In this document: in pieces, positions 24,828-27,492 of the stretch | How positions within the stretch are numbered: position 1 is the stretch's first letter | How the letters are laid out: each line of letters opens with the position of its first letter | Assembly: GCA_037144075.1 (NCBI GenBank) | Contig: JBAWXM010000025.1 | Coordinates: 1 to 27,492 of the forward strand | Origin: CAIPAT01 sp037144075 | Lineage (GTDB): Bacteria; Verrucomicrobiota; Lentisphaeria; Victivallales; Victivallaceae | Direction of reading: 5' to 3' | Length of the DNA: 27,492 bases | Position numbers and translations under genes: made by a program | Notes under the pieces: generated by a model | The model's input: only the letters and a program-made list of their open reading frames with translations | Databases searched by the model: none | Told to the model about the DNA's origin: nothing

Positions 24828-25325
24828 ATGAAAACAGAATCATTTTCCAACAAATTGAACACTTTGCTCAGCAGATCGATTTACGACGCATCTGCACAAT
24901 TTGAGCTTGGGGTATGCTATGAGAATGGCGAGAACGGGGCAGCAGAAGATGCGGCAGAGGCTGTAATGTGGTTCCGGAAAGCTGCTCAACTAAATTATGC
25001 GCCTGCTCATTGGCGGCTGAGTCATTACTGCCGCGACGGCAAAGCGGGTGTAACTCAAAGTTTATCAGACGCGATGCATCATTTACAGTGTGCCGCTGAC
25101 CTAGGGCTTGCCGTCGCCATGAATAAAATAGGCGATATTTACGATGATGGAAAGCTTGTACCTAAAAACCTGAAGATGTCATTCGACTGGCATCTGAAAG
25201 CCGCGATGCTCGGCAATAGGGATGCCGTGCTAAAAATTGCAGATGACTATGCTCATGGTCACGGGGTAAGGCGGTCTATAAAACAGGCCATACGCTGGTA
25301 TTGCACTGCGGCCAAGAAACGGTAA
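24828..25325 (+). CDS. Sel1-repeat protein
   Basis: The 165-residue protein is built of about four Sel1-like (TPR-related) repeats starting near residues 21, 57, 94 and 130. Typical pieces are AQFELGVCYENGENGAAEDA..AVMWFRKAA, AMNKIGDIYDDGKLVPKNLK and KIADDYAHGHGVRRSIKQAI, ending in RWYCTAAKKR. Such solenoids mediate protein-protein contacts. There is no signal peptide, so it should be cytoplasmic, unlike many Sel1 proteins that are exported. AGGA lies about ten bases before the ATG, with the leader beginning after the hairpins at 24720-24785. It is in the same direction as the replication genes and may be element cargo, for instance a regulator or host-interaction factor; function is unknown. 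Confidence 0.75.
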   Translation: MKTESFSNKLNTLLSRSIYDASAQFELGVCYENGENGAAEDAAEAVMWFRKAAQLNYAPAHWRLSHYCRDGKAGVTQSLSDAMHHLQCAADLGLAVAMNKIGDIYDDGKLVPKNLKMSFDWHLKAAMLGNRDAVLKIADDYAHGHGVRRSIKQAIRWYCTAAKKR

Positions 25326-25553
25326 TCCAAACGCGCAGAACCAATTAGAATGGTCTATAAAATGGCTTATGGGTAAAGGTCGCTACAAAGAAAAAGAAGC
25401 TGCGACTGAACGCTGTCGCATCGTCCGGTAATAGCTAGGTCGGGATTCAGTCATGATTGCCGGAGCCATATCTGATCTGGACGCCGACGGAGGCAGTTGG
25501 TGACAGCCAAGTAGGGGTAAATTAAAATCGAGATGGGGTAAAAAGGGCCTATA
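25326..25553. other. Intergenic stretch without a convincing gene
   Basis: After the Sel1 stop there is a hairpin TGCGAC/GTCGCA (25401-25420) with an eight-base loop but no T-run. No reading frame here has a ribosome binding site or recognisable protein text. It could be the 5' part of a longer untranslated RNA leading into the structure at 25554. Confidence 0.4.
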
Positions 25554-25636
25554 ATCTTGTGGTTTCCATCTGTTTTGAAAACGCTCGGGGCTACCATCCC
25601 CCCGAAGGGGGCACATACCACAAGATGAGTTTTTGT
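25554..25636 (+). ncRNA. Candidate structured RNA / multi-branch hairpin with 3' T-rich tail
   Basis: A perfect ten-base closing stem ATCTTGTGGT/ACCACAAGAT (25554-25563 with 25617-25626) encloses two smaller hairpins: GTTT/AAAC (25572-25582) and CCCCC-CGAA-GGGGG (25598-25611) with a tetraloop. GGGG at 25587-25590 could alternatively pair with the C-run. The closing stem is followed by GAGTTTTTGTTT, terminator-like. The arrangement could be a terminator, a cis-regulatory RNA switching between two pairings, or a small RNA. It matches no riboswitch or ribozyme class that I can name. Confidence 0.4.
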
Positions 25637-25729
25637 TTACTGTAATTGAAAAATCCGGCAAAACCGGACAGATGGAGGGCCAGGCAACGCCCATGGTTGG
25701 ACATCTCTACTGGCGTGACAGGCGGGATA

Positions 25730-25852
25730 ATGGGCGCTACCAGGCTTCTTCTATCCGGCAGGCCTATCGGACCTGGCGTATTGATCACATATCCAGGCAG
25801 TCCGGTCATGGCGATGATAGGTCTACGATTACCCACCGGAGGAGCAGCGTAA
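25730..25852 (+). CDS. Tiny hydrophobic ORF (40 aa), first of a chain
   Basis: The frame from ATG 25730 reads MGATRLLLSGRPIGPGVLIT and continues hydrophobic to LRLPTGGAA. It could be a small membrane-associated peptide. The ribosome binding site is weak (GGCGGG four bases upstream) and an overlapping frame is also open, so coding status is doubtful. The next tiny ORF starts right after its stop. Confidence 0.2.
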   Translation: MGATRLLLSGRPIGPGVLITYPGSPVMAMIGLRLPTGGAA

Positions 25853-25870
25853 CTGGACGACCAGCTGTCT

Positions 25871-26008
25871 ATGTGGTATCGGGAATTCCGGGAGGGCGGC
25901 GATTACATCTCTGCGGTCCGACAGGCATTTGTTCCTCCCCGGGCAATATGGGCGGCCTCCACCGAACGGGATTGTATACGGCTCTTAAGAGCTGGCTGGC
26001 TGTCATAG
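25871..26008 (+). CDS. Tiny ORF (45 aa) with helical, charged product
   Basis: The frame reads MWYREFREGGDYISAVRQAF followed by VPPRAIWAASTERDC and ends LLRAGWLS. The residue mix is protein-like, with amphipathic helices. A strong GGAGGAG at 25838-25844 lies 26 bases before the ATG but only eight bases before an in-frame CTG at 25853, which would add LDDQLS. A CTG start is therefore possible. The stop is separated from the next ORF by a single base. Confidence 0.35.
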   Translation: MWYREFREGGDYISAVRQAFVPPRAIWAASTERDCIRLLRAGWLS

Positions 26009-26009
26009 C

Positions 26010-26180
26010 ATGACCAGAGGAGACAAAGCCAGTACCGGACGGATGGAAATCTGGGACATCCGCAAGGCACCAATATTCCACCAGTCATCTGCCGGTATCA
26101 GGGATGTTGGTTCGGCAATGCCGCATATTTTGAAGCACTCATGTATAGGCTGCAATGACTGCCACCAGCTTGACGGGTAA
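26010..26180 (+). CDS. Tiny ORF (56 aa) with a cysteine cluster
   Basis: The product starts MTRGDKASTGRMEIWDIRKA and ends with HSCIGCNDCHQLDG, a CxxCxxCH pattern that could bind a metal. The ATG lies one base after the preceding stop, and the region lacks a Shine-Dalgarno, so expression would depend on coupling. After its stop, a further 27-codon frame (26184-26267, MDIGMMVDTGR...) follows within three bases. Tightly packed frames like this are usual in phage accessory regions, but none matches a known family. Confidence 0.35.
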   Translation: MTRGDKASTGRMEIWDIRKAPIFHQSSAGIRDVGSAMPHILKHSCIGCNDCHQLDG

Positions 26181-26280
26181 TTAATGGACATTGGAATGAT
26201 GGTAGATACCGGCAGGCAGTCGCGTGGACGGACGGGAGGCGGGATTCTGCTGGCGGGACAGCGGTAAAAAGAGGGGAACA

Positions 26281-26466
26281 ATGGCAGCGGATGGCTGGAG
26301 TATGGCCAAAAAGCTACAAAACGACCCATTCCGGGGTATCTCCTCGCGCGCGACCCATACTGCCCGATATTGGAGGGGGCAATTTACAACGTATTACCTT
26401 CAACACAGCCTGAATTCGTCCGGCTTGCCGGACTTTTTAGAAGTTATTGCTACTATATTATATTAA
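26281..26466 (+). CDS. Small ORF (61 aa) with good ribosome binding site
   Basis: GAGGGGA lies five bases before ATG 26281, the best ribosome binding site in this stretch. The product starts MAADGWSMAKKLQNDPFRGI and ends SGLPDFLEVIATILY; it is soluble and of unknown family. It is last in the plus-strand chain of small frames and overlaps the end of a minus-strand small ORF by 14 bases. Confidence 0.4.
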   Translation: MAADGWSMAKKLQNDPFRGISSRATHTARYWRGQFTTYYLQHSLNSSGLPDFLEVIATILY

Positions 26467-26641
26467 TATTGAATCCTTTAATCCGGCTGGCGCATACTTC
26501 ACAGGGATGATGGCAGGGCCCGCGCCCAGCCGGAGCAGTACACAAAAATACGGACGCCAGGCATACTTTGCCCGCGATCAGTTTAAGCGCTTTTGAGGCC
26601 GGGATAGCCTCGCTCCGCCCGGACATGCGCCCATGGGGCAT
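26453..26641 (-). CDS. Small ORF (62 aa) with Cys/His-rich tail
   Basis: The minus-strand frame reads MPHGRMSGRSEAIPASKALK, then a hydrophobic part, then GPCHHPCEVCASRIKGF, where the C-x-H-H-x-x-C-x-x-C cluster could bind zinc. No ribosome binding site precedes either ATG (codons 1 and 6). The text is more protein-like than the other frames here, but coding is unproven. It may be a small phage protein or a remnant. Confidence 0.35.
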   Translation of the reverse strand: MPHGRMSGRSEAIPASKALKLIAGKVCLASVFLCTAPAGRGPCHHPCEVCASRIKGFNINII

Positions 26642-26713
26642 TTTAAACAGTGGCGCTGTGAAAGCAGCGAATCAGCGTATTGTTCGAAAGCAGCAGTCAG
26701 TATTCATTCCGAT

Positions 26714-26753
26714 AAAAAAAACTCCAGCAGACACAAAGCTGCGCCTGCTGGAG
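26714..26753 (-). terminator. Intrinsic terminator of the 58-aa protein gene
   Basis: Read on the minus strand, CTCCAGCAG and CTGCTGGAG (26753-26745 and 26730-26722) form a perfect nine-pair GC-rich stem with a 14-base loop, directly followed by eight T residues. It begins 24 bases after the stop of the minus-strand gene at 26777. Confidence 0.88.
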
Positions 26754-26776
26754 CTTATTAGTACGGTACCGGAGCG

Positions 26777-26953
26777 TCAGACCTTGGCGGCTGTATAATC
26801 GGCCTTGCTGACAAACGCGGTCAGGCTGCGGCCGTCTTTGGTCACAGCCTGGAAGGCATACCTTTCATTGCCCTTCTTGCCGTAGACGACTTTCTTGGTT
26901 ACTTCCGCCTGGACTTTCTTCTTAGCCTTAACGTCGTAGAATGAATGCTTCAT
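26777..26953 (-). CDS. Small lysine-rich protein (58 aa)
   Basis: The product starts MKHSFYDVKAKKKVQAEVTK, continues with VVYGKKGNERYAFQAV and ends SLTAFVSKADYTAAKV. About a fifth of the residues are lysine, and strand-like segments alternate with turns, suggesting a compact beta-rich basic domain that could bind nucleic acid or ribosomes. AGGAG lies nine bases before the ATG, and a strong intrinsic terminator follows, so this is a complete monocistronic gene. A 13-bp palindrome lies upstream of the ribosome binding site. I recognise no named family. It is divergent from the HNH-repeat gene. Confidence 0.72.
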   Translation of the reverse strand: MKHSFYDVKAKKKVQAEVTKKVVYGKKGNERYAFQAVTKDGRSLTAFVSKADYTAAKV

Positions 26954-26991
26954 TTTGCTTTTCTCCTGTTGAGTTTGTTATTACTTGCCCG

Positions 26992-27004
26992 GCCTGAATC
27001 AGGC
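26992..27004. promoter_or_regulatory. Palindrome upstream of the 58-aa protein gene
   Basis: GCCTGAATCAGGC has perfect six-base arms around a central A. It lies 39 bp before the minus-strand ATG, where a repressor would overlap the transcript start. It could also form a leader hairpin. Confidence 0.35.
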
Positions 27005-27157
27005 TGACTGAATAAAATTAGCCGTAAAACTATTTAATGCAAGCACAAAGCATAAATAATGAATTAACTGGCCCTTGCTTTTTGCCGAAAAAGAACCATT
27101 TTATCAAGTTTTGTTTTTCAGTTAAAGTTAAGCAAGTGAAAGAGATGAGGAGAAAAG

Positions 27158-27492
27158 ATGTTCAAGCAGATATGGTTTCCGGAGATGATTCAGCAGCACA
27201 TTCTGAGCCGTTTAGATAAAGAGCCGCTGAACTCGCATTACTATAGCACCAACTATCAAGATGTTTACGCGGCGGCGGAACGGGTGTTCGGCTCATGGGG
27301 TGGAGCCATTGAGGCCTGCGGTCTGGATTACAGTCTGATTAAGAAATATAAAAGCTGGACCCGACAGTCAGTGCTGGATGAAATCCGGCGGCTGTCGAAA
27401 GCAGGCGAACCGCTATTCTCCCAGCATGCACAGGATCATCACAAGCCTTTATACATGGCGGCGATCAAACGTTTCGGCAACTGGGGTAAAAC
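27158..27492 (+). CDS. HNH-associated-repeat protein, 5' part only
   Basis: The gene starts at ATG 27158 with GAGGAG five bases upstream and is open to the window end (111 codons visible). The product shows two tandem units of the homing-endonuclease-associated repeat type: SHYYSTNYQDVYAAAERVFG-SWGGAIEACGLDY at about 25-58, then the second starting SWTRQSVLDEIRRLSKAG and running to KRFGNWGK at about 65-111. The helical repeat with the closing R-x-F-G-x-W motif is found as tandem DNA-binding units in homing endonucleases and phage proteins. Whether a nuclease domain follows cannot be seen. Confidence 0.75.
   Translation, partial: MFKQIWFPEMIQQHILSRLDKEPLNSHYYSTNYQDVYAAAERVFGSWGGAIEACGLDYSLIKKYKSWTRQSVLDEIRRLSKAGEPLFSQHAQDHHKPLYMAAIKRFGNWGK

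Larger units (their letters stand above)
18639..25325 (+). mobile_element. Integrated self-replicating element (integrase plus primase/helicase cassette)
   Basis: The region carries a tyrosine integrase, an unknown protein, an operator-like double palindrome, an HTH protein, an AEP-type primase, an SF3-like helicase, iteron-type repeats and a Sel1 protein, all on the plus strand. No capsid, terminase or conjugation gene is in this set. The layout fits a phage satellite or phage-plasmid-like integrative element. I could find neither flanking direct repeats nor a tRNA target, so both ends given here are gene limits, and the element may extend beyond the window. Confidence 0.55.

Noticed and set aside
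25633..26013. 126-codon plus-strand frame
   Set aside because: Starts at TTG without a ribosome binding site, and its residue mix (many R, S, H, G) looks random; the alternative frame in the same stretch is more protein-like.

Overview
The window looks like a chromosomal segment of a glycan-degrading bacterium of the PVC superphylum, most likely Lentisphaerae/Victivallis-like. This is inferred from the combination of a short type II-secretion-like prepilin (FTLIELLVVIAIIAIL motif) sitting in a sugar cluster, Na+/solute symporters, a BNR sialidase, a very large multidomain glycoside hydrolase, tandem Gfo/Idh/MocA oxidoreductases and AraC regulators. No rRNA, tRNA or CRISPR array was found.

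Left part (1-11.7 kb, almost all on the minus strand): palindromic intergenic repeats and a decayed gene fragment at the edge, then a gene train transcribed right to left. In transcription order it holds a prepilin-like protein with a near-consensus sigma70 promoter, a secreted clan-A-type glycoside hydrolase, a sialidase overlapping it by 4 bp, a creatininase-family hydrolase, a DegT-type PLP aminotransferase, a HAD phosphatase/phosphomutase and an SSS-type symporter. The likely theme is cell-surface glycan breakdown, uptake and processing of the product. The real substrate cannot be read from the sequence.

Middle (11.7-16.8 kb): a divergent AraC regulator faces the prepilin gene. A PocR-sensor AraC regulator faces a three-gene operon of two paralogous Gfo/Idh/MocA dehydrogenases and a xylose-isomerase-like TIM-barrel isomerase. 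The operon ends in a strong bidirectional terminator.

Right part (16.8-27.5 kb) is accessory DNA. Two orphan phage structural genes (portal and a small adaptor-like protein) lie on the minus strand. Back to back with them is an integrated element: tyrosine integrase, an unknown 367-aa protein, then a translationally coupled cassette of HTH protein, archaeo-eukaryotic-type primase and SF3-like helicase/ATPase. The cassette is preceded by two abutting perfect palindromes (operator-like) and followed by 9-bp iterons around an AT-rich tract (origin-like). The helicase has an altered P-loop and lacks the Walker B acid. Together this resembles a self-replicating satellite or phage-plasmid type element lodged beside a prophage remnant. 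Downstream are a Sel1-repeat protein, a 1.4-kb stretch with strong RNA-like hairpins and a run of very small ORFs, a lysine-rich 58-aa protein with its own terminator, and the 5' part of an HNH-associated-repeat protein cut by the window end.
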